A stretch of 64,000 nt of DNA from DAOUMF01 sp034408935 (GCA_034408935.1 DAOUMV010000015.1:1-64000); one strand, 5' to 3'; positions 1 to 9,733 are shown, numbered from the stretch's first letter. Notes: generated from the letters alone by a model not told the origin. Made by a program: numbers and translations.

Positions 1-2170
1 GCCCGCTGCGCAGACTGTTCTCCAGGGCCAGGCGCTCGGCGATTCTGGCGTTCATGGCTGCGGTGTAGAGCTGATAGTTGTCCCTGCCCTGCTCCTTGGC
101 CCGATACATAGCCGTGTCGGCGTTGCGCAGCAGGCTCTCGGCGTCCTCTCCGTCTCCCGGATAGAGGGCAATGCCGATGCTGGTGGTGACACGGAACTCC
201 TGCCCCTGAAGCACCCAGGGCCCTCTGAACCTCTCGAGGATCCTCTCGGCTACCTGAGTCGCATCTTCCACTTGGGAAGCTTCCGAGAGCAACAGTATGA
301 ACTCGTCCCCGCCTATGCGGCCAACGGTGTCCCCTTCGCGCACAAGACCTCTCAGCTGATGGCCGACGCGTTGCAGCAGCCTGTCACCTTCCGCGTGCCC
401 GACCGTGTCGTTGATGACCTTGAATTGGTCCAGATCCAAGAACAACACGGCCAGCATGCGCCCGGTACGACGCGCCTGGGCTAGCGCTTGGGTGAGGCGA
501 TCCTTGAACAGCGTCCGGTTGGGCAGATCGGTCAGGGCGTCGTGGTAGGCGAGGTGGCGGATAGTCTCCTCCGCCCGCTTGCGATCACTGATGTCGTGGA
601 AGATGGCTTGAATGTAGTCTCGCCCGCCAATGGAAATGGCCCTCGCCCTTACATCGATATCGAGTATTCCGCCGCCCTTCGTCCTGTGTTTGGTTTCGAA
701 GCTATCGACGCCCTCCCTCACTATTTTTTCGATGTGCTTCCCTACCTCCTCAGCGGACTCAGTGACCTCGAAATCAGGTATCTTGAGCTTCTGGAATTCC
801 TGGCGGCTGTAGCCGAGAAGCTCATGCGTCCTGTCGTTGAACTGCACCATCACGCCAGTGTCGACGTCAATGAGCACAATTGAGTTTGCCGCTTGCTCAA
901 AGACTGCGCGGTATCGTTCCTCGCTCTCCCGCACCGCCTCCTCCGCCCGCATGCGCTCTGTGATGTCCGTGGCGACGCCGATGACGCCGCTGACCTCACC
1001 GGTCTGGTCTCGCAGCGGGGTATAGATGGTCTCGAAGGCCAGTTCTTTTATCTCCATAACCCCAGTCAGCGGATCTCCAGCCAGGGCACGCCGAAACTTC
1101 TCCTGAATCTGTGGCAAGTCTTTGAACACCTCGGAGACCGACCGCCCGACGACCTGGCCCGGCTTCAACCCCAGCGCCTCCAGGCCCTTGCCCTCCGACA
1201 GGGTGAACACGCCACGGCGGTCAAGCGCGAACAGGATGATCGGAGTGCCGGCAACAACGGTGTGCAGACGTTCCTCGGTCTGCCGCAGCGCCTGCTCCAG
1301 CTCCCGCCTCTTCGACGCGTCCAGGAGCGACTCAGTCATCTGGTTCAGGGCCGTTCCCAGGTGTGCCAACTCCCGCGGCCCGGCGGCCTGCGCCCGCGCC
1401 TCCAGATCACCCTCCGAGACGGCGATGGCAGTGGCCTCGAGCGACGACAGAGGCCTGATGATGGAGCGCGCGACGAATACCGAAATCGCCGCTCCTAATA
1501 GTGCGCCTACCGCGCCGGACACTATAAGGAGCAAGAAAGCAACTTGACCCGTCCTGTCGGCCTGGCTTCGCAGCCGCGATACCGCTGCGAGCTCGGACGC
1601 CGCGGCCACCTCAAGCTTGTCCTCAAACTCCCGAAAGGGCGCCACCGATCCCTCTAGGCCCGTCCCTGCGGCCTCCGCATCCCCGCTCTCCTGGAGGGAG
1701 ATGATCAGCTCCACGCCCGCAATCAGAGAGTCGGCCTCAGCGGAGATCTGATACAGTCTCGATGCCTGCTCATTGTCGCCCCGCCTCTCAGTGTCGGCGA
1801 TGGCCTGCGCCAGGCTGCCTTGGGCTTCGGCCATGTCCGAACGCATCCTCGGAAGCAGATCCTCGTCGCCGGCAACTAGTGTCTCGCCGCCGACCATGAT
1901 GTAGCGCTGAACCCCTGATGCGGCAGCCTCCGCTTTCGCCAGCGCGTTCTGCAGTTTGAAGGCGGTGTCGGCGTGCTCTTCCATTGCGGCCGTGTCGGAT
2001 CGGTGTTCGTGCACTTGCCAGGCGGAGCCCGCCGCGACGGCGACGAGGACGAGGACCAGGAAGCCGAAGCCGATGATGATTCGGCCCCTAGCCGAAGAGA
2101 ATGTCCGAAAGACGCCCCGCCTGCCTGACGTCCCGCTCGGTATTCCAGTGTCGTCCATGGTTTGCCGCAT
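1..2170 (-). CDS. Membrane-bound PAS-PAS-GGDEF diguanylate cyclase (partial, runs off left edge)
   Basis: Sensor diguanylate cyclase predicted to make cyclic di-GMP from two GTP. The frame reads without a stop from an ATG at 2170, which has a GGAAGGGG ribosome site just upstream, to position 1. Order: TM helix (about residues 30-50), an extracytoplasmic helical sensor region, second TM (about 208-228), HAMP starting at RPLSSLEATA, two PAS domains (about 290-400 and 405-530), then GGDEF. The active-site motif RIGGDEF (about positions 305-325) is intact, and an RxxD inhibitory site (REGD) lies five residues before it, so product inhibition is likely. The visible end (NADTAMYRAKEQGRDNYQLY) is the GGDEF C-terminus; many homologues continue into an EAL phosphodiesterase, which cannot be seen here. 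It is followed by surface-protein genes, which fits control of attachment, but that link is inferred. Confidence 0.93.
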   Translation of the reverse strand, partial: MRQTMDDTGIPSGTSGRRGVFRTFSSARGRIIIGFGFLVLVLVAVAAGSAWQVHEHRSDTAAMEEHADTAFKLQNALAKAEAAASGVQRYIMVGGETLVAGDEDLLPRMRSDMAEAQGSLAQAIADTERRGDNEQASRLYQISAEADSLIAGVELIISLQESGDAEAAGTGLEGSVAPFREFEDKLEVAAASELAAVSRLRSQADRTGQVAFLLLIVSGAVGALLGAAISVFVARSIIRPLSSLEATAIAVSEGDLEARAQAAGPRELAHLGTALNQMTESLLDASKRRELEQALRQTEERLHTVVAGTPIILFALDRRGVFTLSEGKGLEALGLKPGQVVGRSVSEVFKDLPQIQEKFRRALAGDPLTGVMEIKELAFETIYTPLRDQTGEVSGVIGVATDITERMRAEEAVRESEERYRAVFEQAANSIVLIDVDTGVMVQFNDRTHELLGYSRQEFQKLKIPDFEVTESAEEVGKHIEKIVREGVDSFETKHRTKGGGILDIDVRARAISIGGRDYIQAIFHDISDRKRAEETIRHLAYHDALTDLPNRTLFKDRLTQALAQARRTGRMLAVLFLDLDQFKVINDTVGHAEGDRLLQRVGHQLRGLVREGDTVGRIGGDEFILLLSEASQVEDATQVAERILERFRGPWVLQGQEFRVTTSIGIALYPGDGEDAESLLRNADTAMYRAKEQGRDNYQLYTAAMNARIAERLALENSLRSG

Positions 2171-2220
2171 ACCTATTGCCCCTTCCATGCCGCCGAGATG
2201 GTCAGGACAGCCAGCGAAGC

Positions 2221-2883
2221 CTAGACAGGCACAGCCCGCCTTGAAGTCCGTCGCCTCATGAGCGAGCGCCCCACTACAACTAGGGTGGCAAACCCCAAGG
2301 TAGCGCCCGCGGCTGCGGCGACGATGAGCGACCACCGCGAAAGGTCGCTCGCGCTATCGGCCTTGCCCTGCAGGGCATCCGCCGCTTGCAGTTCCTGCTC
2401 AGCGATCTGCGCCAGCCCGAGGTTGAACTCCTCGAATGCGGGGGTGGCCTCTTCCAGGGCGGCCGCTGCCCCCTGGGCATCGCCCCTCATCCGCAGGGCA
2501 ATGATCTGGGCTGAGCTCTCTGTCAGACCCGTAGCACCATCCGCGACCTCGTCTATGCCCGCTGCGTCGCTCTCAGCGACGGCCTCCGTCAATGCTGCCG
2601 TGGCCGCGTTCGAGTGGGACTGGATCTCGGGGATGAGCGCCTCGTCGCCCTCGGCAATGTACTGCTGAAGCAGCGTAGCCGCGATTCCCCCTTCCTCCTC
2701 TACTTCCTGCAGAAGCGAAGCCGTGGTAGAGCTTGAGTCGATTTCTGCTGACCGCGAACTGTGAACGCTCGCCTGCCAGGCGGAGACCGCTGCAGCGACT
2801 ACCACGATGACGCCGAGCAGAGCGAAACCCCCCATGATCAGCCATCGCCCCTGCCTGCCACCGATTCGTTCGACGTTATCCAT
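2221..2883 (-). CDS. Stand-alone two-TM sensor-domain protein, paralogue of the adjacent cyclase's input domain
   Basis: 220-residue membrane protein. The start at 2883 is chosen over an upstream in-frame ATG because AGGAGG lies seven bases before it. It has a TM helix at about 13-36, a long acidic, alanine-rich helical outer region (about 36-185), a second TM (about 187-208) and only a short basic tail (RSLMRRRTSRRAVPV). There is no HAMP, kinase, GGDEF or methyl-accepting part. The outer region resembles that of the diguanylate cyclase 50 bases downstream: both start SAWQ after TM1 and share a QxYI motif followed by acidic residues. The two genes are co-directional and probably an operon. 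A regulatory partner of the cyclase is possible; a secondary-structure resemblance without function cannot be excluded. Confidence 0.75.
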   Translation of the reverse strand: MDNVERIGGRQGRWLIMGGFALLGVIVVVAAAVSAWQASVHSSRSAEIDSSSTTASLLQEVEEEGGIAATLLQQYIAEGDEALIPEIQSHSNAATAALTEAVAESDAAGIDEVADGATGLTESSAQIIALRMRGDAQGAAAALEEATPAFEEFNLGLAQIAEQELQAADALQGKADSASDLSRWSLIVAAAAGATLGFATLVVVGRSLMRRRTSRRAVPV

Positions 2884-3318
2884 GCTTTTCCTCCTATGCT
2901 GCGGGCCGTCGTTTTCCGGTTGCCCCCAGACCGTGGAAGCGTCATAGCCAGACGGCTCATAGATAGAGATGTCACTGGGACACAATCGTTACAGGGAATG
3001 ACCCAGAGGCATGCGGCCATTACGGCGAGCGACCACAGGAGGGAAGGGCGCAGGTTCCGGTCCGCCACTGCGCGGGGCCCAGCGACGCCCTGACTCTGCA
3101 AATATGGGACAGCGCTCCTGGCAAGGGTCCGACGAGCCGGTGCCGCTGTTCCAAGTGTGGTGAGCCGGCTGCCTGGGTCGACTGAGAGGCGGCACTGAGT
3201 TCCCGCAGCGTGCGGTCCTGGGACTTCCCCCGTTACTGGCCGGTTGCCGTCCGAGCCAAAGTTGCGTACGAGGGGCTTCCCGCACTACCTTACACGCACA
3301 CCGTGCGATAGGGGACCT
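2884..3318. other. Divergent intergenic region, no gene seen
   Basis: About 435 bases between the divergent sensor gene and glycosyltransferase gene. The open frames here look like shadows: no ribosome site, unusual composition, no recognisable domain. It should hold promoters for both directions, but I see no convincing -35/-10 pair. Confidence 0.5.
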
Positions 3319-4806
3319 ATGCATGCCATGACGAGCTTCACGTCGGCCGCCGATCCCAACAGCCTCAGGATACTGATGGCCATCGCCTTCTACCCCAGAG
3401 GCGGTAGCGCACAGGTGGCGCGCTATCTGGCCCGGGCGTTGAGAGACCGGGGACACACCGTCCAGGTCGTATCCGGCTCTCTGAAGCACTCTGGTCCGGA
3501 CTTGGACGCCAACGTCTTCTTCGAGGGCCTGCCAGTCGTGGAGGTGGACTACACGGAAGCAGCCCTGGGCTTTGAAGCTGGCCTTGATCCCATGTCGGAG
3601 CAGTTCGCGGTGCCCTTCCAGCCGAGCTATGAGGACAAGCCAGCCGCGCCGGACCGGATCTTCTACAAAGTCAGCGAGAGACAGTTGACCCATCTTGTCG
3701 CAAGCTGGCTGAGAGTGCTATCCAAGGTGGCTGATGAGTTTCGGCCTGACCTTGCGCACCTGCACCACTTGAACCATCTTCACCTGGCAGCGATGGGCCC
3801 ATGCAGCATGCAACGGCTTCCCAAGGTGAGCCATCTACACGGCACCGAACTGAAGATGCTAGAGGAGATGAAAGGCCTCGCCGACGATGCCAGCACCTAT
3901 GTCAGTCTGTGGGACAGGGAGCTCCGAAGGGCAGCGGCAACGATGCACCACTTCGTTGCGATCAGCCCCGACAACGTCGTCCGAGCCAAGCATCTCTTGG
4001 GGCTCGGAGATGACAAGGTGTCCTTCGTGCCCAATGGGGTAGACGTGGAACTGTTCAGGCCACGACATTGGCCGATCCAGCGGAAGATGTCCCTGCTGGA
4101 AGACCTCCTGGTGGCGTCGCCCCGCGGTTGGGACGAGAGCGGAGTGGCGGGCAGCGTTCGCTATGAGCGATCGAGCCTGAAGGCCTTCGTCGATAGCTCC
4201 GGCGAGGCAAAGCCTCTCCTCCTATTTGCAGGTCGGTTCCTGGACTTCAAGCGGCTGCCTCTTCTCATGGAGTCGGTGGCGTGGGCGAACCGCTTCTTCC
4301 GCCGGTCGGGGGAGGCGGTATCGCCCTTCAACTTGCTCGTCTGCGGTGGCGTACCCGGCGAATGGGAGGGCGAGCATCCCCACACCGTCGCCAGCCGCCT
4401 CGCTCTCAACAACGTGTTCTTCTGCGGGTGGCTGTCTCACGACGAACTGTCCCGCGCCTTGAACCTGGCCGACATCTTCGTAGCCCCTTCCTACTATGAA
4501 CCCTTCGGACAGGTCTTCCTGGAGGCGATGGCGACTGGCGTGCCGGTCATCGCCACGCGCAGCGGAGGGCCGCTCAGCTTTGTTGTCCACGAGGGCGCGA
4601 AGGCTAACGGTTGGCTGGCCGACGTGGATGATACGGGGTCGCTCGCCGCGGCGATCATCGAATCCGTCTCGAATCAATCAGAACGGGACCGACGTGGCCG
4701 CAATGCCCTGGATCTCGTCCGCAGTAGCTACAGTTGGTATACCATTGCGAAGAGGTTCGAGGAGGTCTACCGCCAGGTGCTCAACGCTCAACGCCGTAGT
4801 AGCTAA
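3319..4806 (+). CDS. GT4-family glycosyltransferase
   Basis: 495-residue cytoplasmic GT-B glycosyltransferase (group 1, GT4). It transfers a sugar from a nucleotide donor; the acceptor is unknown. The N-terminal domain starts with ILMAIAFYPRGGSAQVARYL, typical of the acceptor-binding Rossmann fold. The C-terminal donor domain has LLFAGRFLDFKRL and the EPFGQVFLEAMATGVPVIAT motif (from about residue 394) with both conserved glutamates. I start at 3319 because AGGGG lies a few bases upstream; the frame stays open to 3244. A perfect 15-bp hairpin follows the gene. Neighbouring surface-protein genes suggest a role in envelope or exopolysaccharide synthesis, which is inference. Confidence 0.9.
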   Translation: MHAMTSFTSAADPNSLRILMAIAFYPRGGSAQVARYLARALRDRGHTVQVVSGSLKHSGPDLDANVFFEGLPVVEVDYTEAALGFEAGLDPMSEQFAVPFQPSYEDKPAAPDRIFYKVSERQLTHLVASWLRVLSKVADEFRPDLAHLHHLNHLHLAAMGPCSMQRLPKVSHLHGTELKMLEEMKGLADDASTYVSLWDRELRRAAATMHHFVAISPDNVVRAKHLLGLGDDKVSFVPNGVDVELFRPRHWPIQRKMSLLEDLLVASPRGWDESGVAGSVRYERSSLKAFVDSSGEAKPLLLFAGRFLDFKRLPLLMESVAWANRFFRRSGEAVSPFNLLVCGGVPGEWEGEHPHTVASRLALNNVFFCGWLSHDELSRALNLADIFVAPSYYEPFGQVFLEAMATGVPVIATRSGGPLSFVVHEGAKANGWLADVDDTGSLAAAIIESVSNQSERDRRGRNALDLVRSSYSWYTIAKRFEEVYRQVLNAQRRSS

Positions 4807-4999
4807 GCCCGCTAGCCCACCTCACGGGCGCATTCAGTCCGCAAGGCCCCTCAGAGCCGTCTCCCCTTGCGGTGCGCAGACGAACCATAAGCACGCCGGC
4901 CAGCACATCCCGCGACAGGCTGCGCATGACACCCCCATCCTGCGCCCCTAGGATGCGCTATCCGAAAGGGGGAGGTGGAACGGAGATCACCATGATCTA

Positions 5000-5048
5000 G
5001 CTGGTGGCGATCCCTCCTGAGGCGGGCGGACTTGGGATCGCCACCAGC
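5000..5048. terminator. Perfect 15-bp stem-loop between convergent genes
   Basis: GCTGGTGGCGATCCC (5000-5014) pairs with its exact reverse complement (5034-5048) across a 19-base loop. It sits between the ends of the glycosyltransferase (+) and the protease (-), so it probably stops transcription from both sides. There is no clear U-tract. Confidence 0.7.
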
Positions 5049-5061
5049 GCTTCTCTTCCCG

Positions 5062-5825
5062 CTATGGAGCCGCGGCCGAGCGCGGGGCCATGCCCACTAT
5101 CGGCTGGTTGAGAGCGATGGCGCCCGTGGAGCCGAAGAAAGCGGCATCGCCGAAAGCGAAGATGCCCCCGTCGGTGGCGATGAGCCAGTAGCCGGTGCCC
5201 GTTGACGTGGCCGCCATGCCTACGATCGGCTGGTTGAGGGCGATGGCACCCGTGGAGCCATGGAAGCCGGCATCGCCGAAAGCGAAGATGCCCCCATCGG
5301 TGGCCACGAGCCAGTAGCCGTTGCCACTTGGTCTGGCGGCCATGCCCACGATCGGCTGGTTGAGGGCGATGGCGCCTGTGGAGCCATAGAAGACGGCATC
5401 GCCGAAAGCGAAGATGCCCCCGTCCGAGGCCACGAGCCAGTAGCCGTTGCCAGTCGGGGTGGCGGCCATGCCCACGATAGGCTGGTTGAGCGCCATGGCA
5501 CCCGTGGAACCGAAGAAAGCGGCATCACCGAATGCGAAGATGCCCCCGTCCGAGGCCACGAGCCAGTAGCCGTTGCCGCTTGGTGTGGCCGCCATGCCCA
5601 CGATAGGCTGGTTGAGGGCGATGGCACCCGTGGAGCCATGGAAGGCGGCATCGCCGAAAGCGAATATGCCCCCGTCCGAGGCCACTAGCCAGTAGCCGTT
5701 GCCGCTTGGGGTGGCTGCCATGCCCACGATCGGCTGGTTGAGCGCCATGGCACCCGTGGAGCCGTAGAAAGGAGCATCGCCGAAGGCGAAGATGCCCCCA
5801 TCGGAGGCGCCGAGCCAGTAGCCAC
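5062..5825 (-). repeat. Six tandem 126-bp repeats (42-residue blades)
   Basis: Tandem in-frame units encoding GYWLVASDGGIFAFGDA followed by xFxGSTGAxALNQPIVGMA. Units are nearly identical at the DNA level, showing recent amplification or gene conversion. Related arrays lie at about 8860-9610 and 21990-22740. Confidence 0.95.
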
Positions 5826-7503
5826 GGGTGACCACCGAGAAGCGGGCGGTCACGGAGCGGTTGCGGTTCATCGTGACCGTGGTGGGGTTGACGCCGTTGT
5901 TGGCGGTGCCCGACCACGACGACCACCGGAAGTTCGTGTCTGGGTCGGCGGTGAGGCGAACCACCGTGCCCGGTGTGTACTGGCCGTTGGGGCACGAGCC
6001 GGAGCTCGTGGGGCTCCTCGTCACCGAGCCGCCACCACCGGGTCTAACGCTCGTGCTCAGAATGTAGCAGTCGGGTGATCCAACTGCGTCCCTTCCGGCG
6101 AGGGCGGTAACGCCGGTGTTCGTGGGGTCAAGCCAGTCCCTCAGGCGCGAGGAGGCTGTACCACCACCATCCCACGAACCGTGGAAACGCCCGTACCAAT
6201 CCGAAAGGTTGTTGCTGCAGGCTGCATACCCGCCGTGCAGCTGTCCCACGATCCGGTGAGACGGGTTGAAGAGCGGAGAGCCCGAGGACCCTGGCTCTGT
6301 CGTCCCGACGTCCCAGTCCGTCACTCGAATATGGGTGCTGTCGCCGGGAACGGAGGTCCAAAGGTACGACGTGATTGTGGTGGCGTCGTTCTCGAAGCTG
6401 ATCCGTTTTTCTTCCCCCTGCGGATGGTGAATGGCAGTTGCGCTGGCTGGAGCGACGTCTTTCCGGCTCCAGCCCGCGTAGTGGACGTTATAGGCCTGGT
6501 TGACGGGGTCATCCAGTTCAAGCAAGGTCATGTCCGTAGGAGAGTAGTCGGCCCGGAAGTAAGCTCCGGTGTTGAATTGGTTGAGCTGCCCATTGCCAGC
6601 TTGACCGCTTGCGGGGCTGCCGGGCGTGCGGCAGGTCGAGTTTTGATAGTTCCAGTACGCAACAACGGTAGAAGCGTTGCTAGAACTGACCCCGCAGTGG
6701 TCGGCGGTCAGGAAGTAAGGCGTTTTGTCCTGGGCGGTGTTATTGACGAGTGCGCCACTGCATAGATATATGCCCGATCTAGTGTAGCGCGCGACCGAGC
6801 GGATCTCATCGCGCCAGGCATTCCCTTGGGAGCAGACCACATCCACGTTGCAGGACCCGGACTTCTCGCCGGACTGTTCGGGCGCGGCGCCAAATCCGCG
6901 ATAGCCATGGCTGACCTGAGCCAGGCTGAGCTCCAGTTGAGACTCAACCGCGGCCGGCAGCCTGACTTCAACGACGATCTCATCGCCCGTTATGATCGGA
7001 GTCCAGAGCTGGCCGTGAGCTTCGTTATCGGCCTCGGTAAATGGCCCGATGACTGTTGCGTGGTCTGGGCTGTAGACAAGCAGACTGCCGCCCGCTGGCA
7101 TAACATAGCGGTCGAACCCGAGGTTGAGCGATAGCGCCCCAGGCGAAGAAACCCGCAACCGCCAGAGACGGGTGCTATCCTCCAGCGTTTCCCACGTCCC
7201 GGCCTTGGAGGGTGTCTTGTCGACCCCCAGAGGCACGGCAAACTGGTAGGGGCCGCCGGGACCGCCTTTTTCCCCTTCCACGATATCTTGGTCATCCACC
7301 GGGGGCATCGTCAGCTCCCGCACTTGGCTCAGCGGCTGCGCCCCGTCAGCCGTTTGAGCCGGGGACTGACTCACTTCAATCGCGGACTGGCTGTCATCCT
7401 CTTGTCCTGAGAGTTCCGTTATCCCACCCGCCGCCGACAACACCAGCGCCGTCAGCAGCGCCAGCGCCAACACGCACAGTAGGGCAAATCGCCGATATCG
7501 CAT
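5062..7503 (-). CDS. Secreted trypsin-like serine protease with InlB-B-like domain and six 42-residue repeats
   Basis: 813-residue exported protein. It starts with a classic signal peptide (MRYRRFALLCVLALALLTALVL). The protease domain (about 215-470) resembles lysyl endopeptidase-type S1 enzymes: His in TADHC (about 269), Asp in SPTDMTLLEL (about 324), Ser in EPGSSGSPLF (about 407), and several cysteines for disulfides. A glycine-rich beta domain follows (about 485-558) resembling divergent InlB B-repeats (WSGTANNGVNPTTVTM). The C-terminus (about 560-813) is six near-identical 42-residue repeats of the type GYWLVASDGGIFAFGDA, spaced 126 bp in the DNA. The same repeat block occurs in two other secreted proteins nearby. 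Substrate unknown; the repeats probably bind a surface ligand. Confidence 0.9.
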   Translation of the reverse strand: MRYRRFALLCVLALALLTALVLSAAGGITELSGQEDDSQSAIEVSQSPAQTADGAQPLSQVRELTMPPVDDQDIVEGEKGGPGGPYQFAVPLGVDKTPSKAGTWETLEDSTRLWRLRVSSPGALSLNLGFDRYVMPAGGSLLVYSPDHATVIGPFTEADNEAHGQLWTPIITGDEIVVEVRLPAAVESQLELSLAQVSHGYRGFGAAPEQSGEKSGSCNVDVVCSQGNAWRDEIRSVARYTRSGIYLCSGALVNNTAQDKTPYFLTADHCGVSSSNASTVVAYWNYQNSTCRTPGSPASGQAGNGQLNQFNTGAYFRADYSPTDMTLLELDDPVNQAYNVHYAGWSRKDVAPASATAIHHPQGEEKRISFENDATTITSYLWTSVPGDSTHIRVTDWDVGTTEPGSSGSPLFNPSHRIVGQLHGGYAACSNNLSDWYGRFHGSWDGGGTASSRLRDWLDPTNTGVTALAGRDAVGSPDCYILSTSVRPGGGGSVTRSPTSSGSCPNGQYTPGTVVRLTADPDTNFRWSSWSGTANNGVNPTTVTMNRNRSVTARFSVVTRGYWLGASDGGIFAFGDAPFYGSTGAMALNQPIVGMAATPSGNGYWLVASDGGIFAFGDAAFHGSTGAIALNQPIVGMAATPSGNGYWLVASDGGIFAFGDAAFFGSTGAMALNQPIVGMAATPTGNGYWLVASDGGIFAFGDAVFYGSTGAIALNQPIVGMAARPSGNGYWLVATDGGIFAFGDAGFHGSTGAIALNQPIVGMAATSTGTGYWLIATDGGIFAFGDAAFFGSTGAIALNQPIVGMAPRSAAAP

Positions 7504-7696
7504 CTGGCTCCCTCCCTTCGGGTTTGCGGACAGGCACGCACGAGGTGGCCCAGCTTATCGCACAGCCCTGAACAGTAGCAGCTTGGCCAAGAACAGTCAA
7601 TACGGGAAATCACGTAGAAGGCACCGGCAAGTCAAGCCCGGGCAGGCGCCGTCGTGCGGGCTATTGGAGATACGGGAAGAGGCGCGGTGGAAATCC

Positions 7697-9733
7697 CTAT
7701 CCGTCTACTCTCCAGACGTGTATCAGGGACTTGTCCCCATCGGCCAATGGTTCGAAGACGTACAGTAGACCTCGCTCGCGGTCGAAACTTGCCGCGCCAA
7801 CGTGCTGCAATTGTTGGGTGGATTCGATGTGATACAGGTACTCATCGATCTCCAGAATCGCGTACGGCTGAGGCTCGTAGCTTTCCATCTCACCCCTGGC
7901 CACTGCGGCCAGATCGGCGGGGTCGTAGAAGAGCATCTGTCCCACAAAGCTGTCGGACCACCAACCCCTATTCTCACAGTCAAGACAAGGTCCGTCGGGG
8001 TTCCCGTACCAGCAGTCCCCCTGGCCTTTGGTGCCGACAAAGATGACAGCGGCTTTGTCACCGGCTGTTAGCCAGGCACCGCCTGACCATTCGTCGGAAT
8101 GGTGGTAGTTGCTCAGCGTGAACTCATCCGGCGCGGTGACGTCGGTGTACAGGAGCAGGGGGATAGTGGAGAGCGTGCTGCCCGGCGGCGGCGGATTGCC
8201 TTCGTTCCACGGCCCGTAGGCGAAGAGCGATGGGCCTTGCGCCCCCTGGCCACCGTCCCGGAACCGGCCTGTAGCCAGGTACATCCCCGGCGTGTTGGTG
8301 TCCGCCCAGGTCTGGGGAATGGCAAAGATGTAGTCCGTGGTGACGTAGTTCCAGTAGTCCCCGATACGCCACGCTCCTGCGGTCTTGGGGTTGGACAGAT
8401 CTAGTTCGCTCCAGCCGTGGGAGGGGTTCGTCTCGCCTTCCCCCATGTGCTGCGCCCAGCAGAAATACAGCTTGCCTGTCGTTTGCTCACCCTGCGCTGG
8501 CAGGTATTCCAGCCCGGCCCGGGGAATCTCAAACTCACCGAACAAGCCCCCTCGGATGTTCTGGAAATCCTGCAAGGTGGTCGCGGTATTCAGATCATGT
8601 ACGTTCCTACCCGGGGAAATGATGGGGACGGGGATACTTATCTCCGAGACATACTGGTTCCAGTCGTGCCCCGTCCCGAAAATGGAACCGGGGTATCCAT
8701 CGGCCGGTCCGTCGGGATCGCCATCCGGGTAATAGGTCATGGCAGCGCCGCTGTATTGCCAACCTATTTCCTCTGGTCCGTTTGGCAGCCTGAATGCGCC
8801 CAGGTACGCCAGGTCAGTCGGTTGGATGAGCCCTCTTGCAGTGCCTGCCGAAATATCGGCCGCCATGTCTACGATCGGCTGGTTGAGAGGAATGTTGCCC
8901 GCGGAGCCATGGAAGCCAGCATCGCCGTAAGTGAAGATGCCCCCGTCGGAGGCGACGAGCCAGTAGCCGTTGCCGCTCGGCGTGGCCGCCATGCCCACAA
9001 CCGGCTGGTTGAGAGGAATGTTGCCCGTGGAGCCATGGAAGCCAGCATCGCCGAAAGCGAAGATGCCCCCGTCCGAGGCCACCAGCCAGTAGCCGTTGCC
9101 GCTCGGGATGGTCGCCATGCCCACAACCGGCTGGTTGAGAGGAATGTTGCCGGTAGAGCCATGGAAGCCGGCATCCCCGTAAGTGAAGATGCCCCCGTCG
9201 GAGGCCACCAGCCAGTAGCCGTTGCCACTTGGGATAGCGGCCATGCCCACTATCGGCTGGTTGAGGGCGATGTCACCCGTGGACCCGTGGAAACCGGCAT
9301 CGCCGAACGCGAAGATGCCCCCGTCGGAGGCGACGAGCCAGTAGCCGTTGCCGCTTGGCGTGGCCGCCATGCCCACAACCGGCTGGTTGAGAGGAATGTT
9401 GCCCGTGGAGCCGAAGAAAGCGGCATCACCGTAGGTGAAGATGCCCCCGTCGGAGGCGACGAGCCAGTAGCCGTTGCCGCTTGGCGTGGCCGCCATGCCC
9501 ACAACCGGCTGGTTGAGAGGAATGTTGCCCGTGGAGCCATGGAAACCGGCATCCCCGTAAGTGAAGACGCCCCCGTCAGAGGCTACGAGCCAGTAGCCGT
9601 TGCCGCTCGGCGTGGCGGTGTTGGTCCTGACCGCTTCTTGCGGGTCCCCTTCTCGTCCGCTGGCGGCCAGGCCGACTAGGGCCCCCAGAAGTACAAGACC
9701 CAGAAGACTTGCACAGATCCCGCTTCTTGGCAC
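7697..9733 (-). CDS. Exported protein: six 42-residue repeats plus a large C-terminal domain of unknown function
   Basis: 678 residues. The N-terminus (MPRSGICASLLGLVLLGALVGLAASG) is a signal peptide. The array (about 40-295) begins with the tail of a repeat (NTATPSGN), then six full repeats of the GYWLVASDGG family. The remaining 380 residues start LIQPTDLAYLGAFRLP and are rich in Trp, Tyr, Gly and Asp; they include HDWNQYVSEISIPVP, YFCWAQHMGEGETNPSHGW and DCWYGNPDGPCLDCENRGWW. This looks like an extracellular beta-rich domain; I do not recognise a catalytic motif. It lies between two other secreted enzymes on the same strand with gaps of about 150-190 bases, so it is probably transcribed separately. 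Confidence 0.85.
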   Translation of the reverse strand: MPRSGICASLLGLVLLGALVGLAASGREGDPQEAVRTNTATPSGNGYWLVASDGGVFTYGDAGFHGSTGNIPLNQPVVGMAATPSGNGYWLVASDGGIFTYGDAAFFGSTGNIPLNQPVVGMAATPSGNGYWLVASDGGIFAFGDAGFHGSTGDIALNQPIVGMAAIPSGNGYWLVASDGGIFTYGDAGFHGSTGNIPLNQPVVGMATIPSGNGYWLVASDGGIFAFGDAGFHGSTGNIPLNQPVVGMAATPSGNGYWLVASDGGIFTYGDAGFHGSAGNIPLNQPIVDMAADISAGTARGLIQPTDLAYLGAFRLPNGPEEIGWQYSGAAMTYYPDGDPDGPADGYPGSIFGTGHDWNQYVSEISIPVPIISPGRNVHDLNTATTLQDFQNIRGGLFGEFEIPRAGLEYLPAQGEQTTGKLYFCWAQHMGEGETNPSHGWSELDLSNPKTAGAWRIGDYWNYVTTDYIFAIPQTWADTNTPGMYLATGRFRDGGQGAQGPSLFAYGPWNEGNPPPPGSTLSTIPLLLYTDVTAPDEFTLSNYHHSDEWSGGAWLTAGDKAAVIFVGTKGQGDCWYGNPDGPCLDCENRGWWSDSFVGQMLFYDPADLAAVARGEMESYEPQPYAILEIDEYLYHIESTQQLQHVGAASFDRERGLLYVFEPLADGDKSLIHVWRVDG
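8860..9610 (-). repeat. Six tandem 126-bp repeats, second array
   Basis: Same 42-residue unit as in the protease, here alternating IFTYGDAGFHGS and IFAFGDAGFHGS types. It is preceded by a partial repeat end (ATPSGN). Confidence 0.95.

Noticed and set aside
5220..5688. Long frames opposite or offset to the repeat arrays
   Set aside because: They merely reflect the periodic DNA of the 42-residue repeats in other frames.
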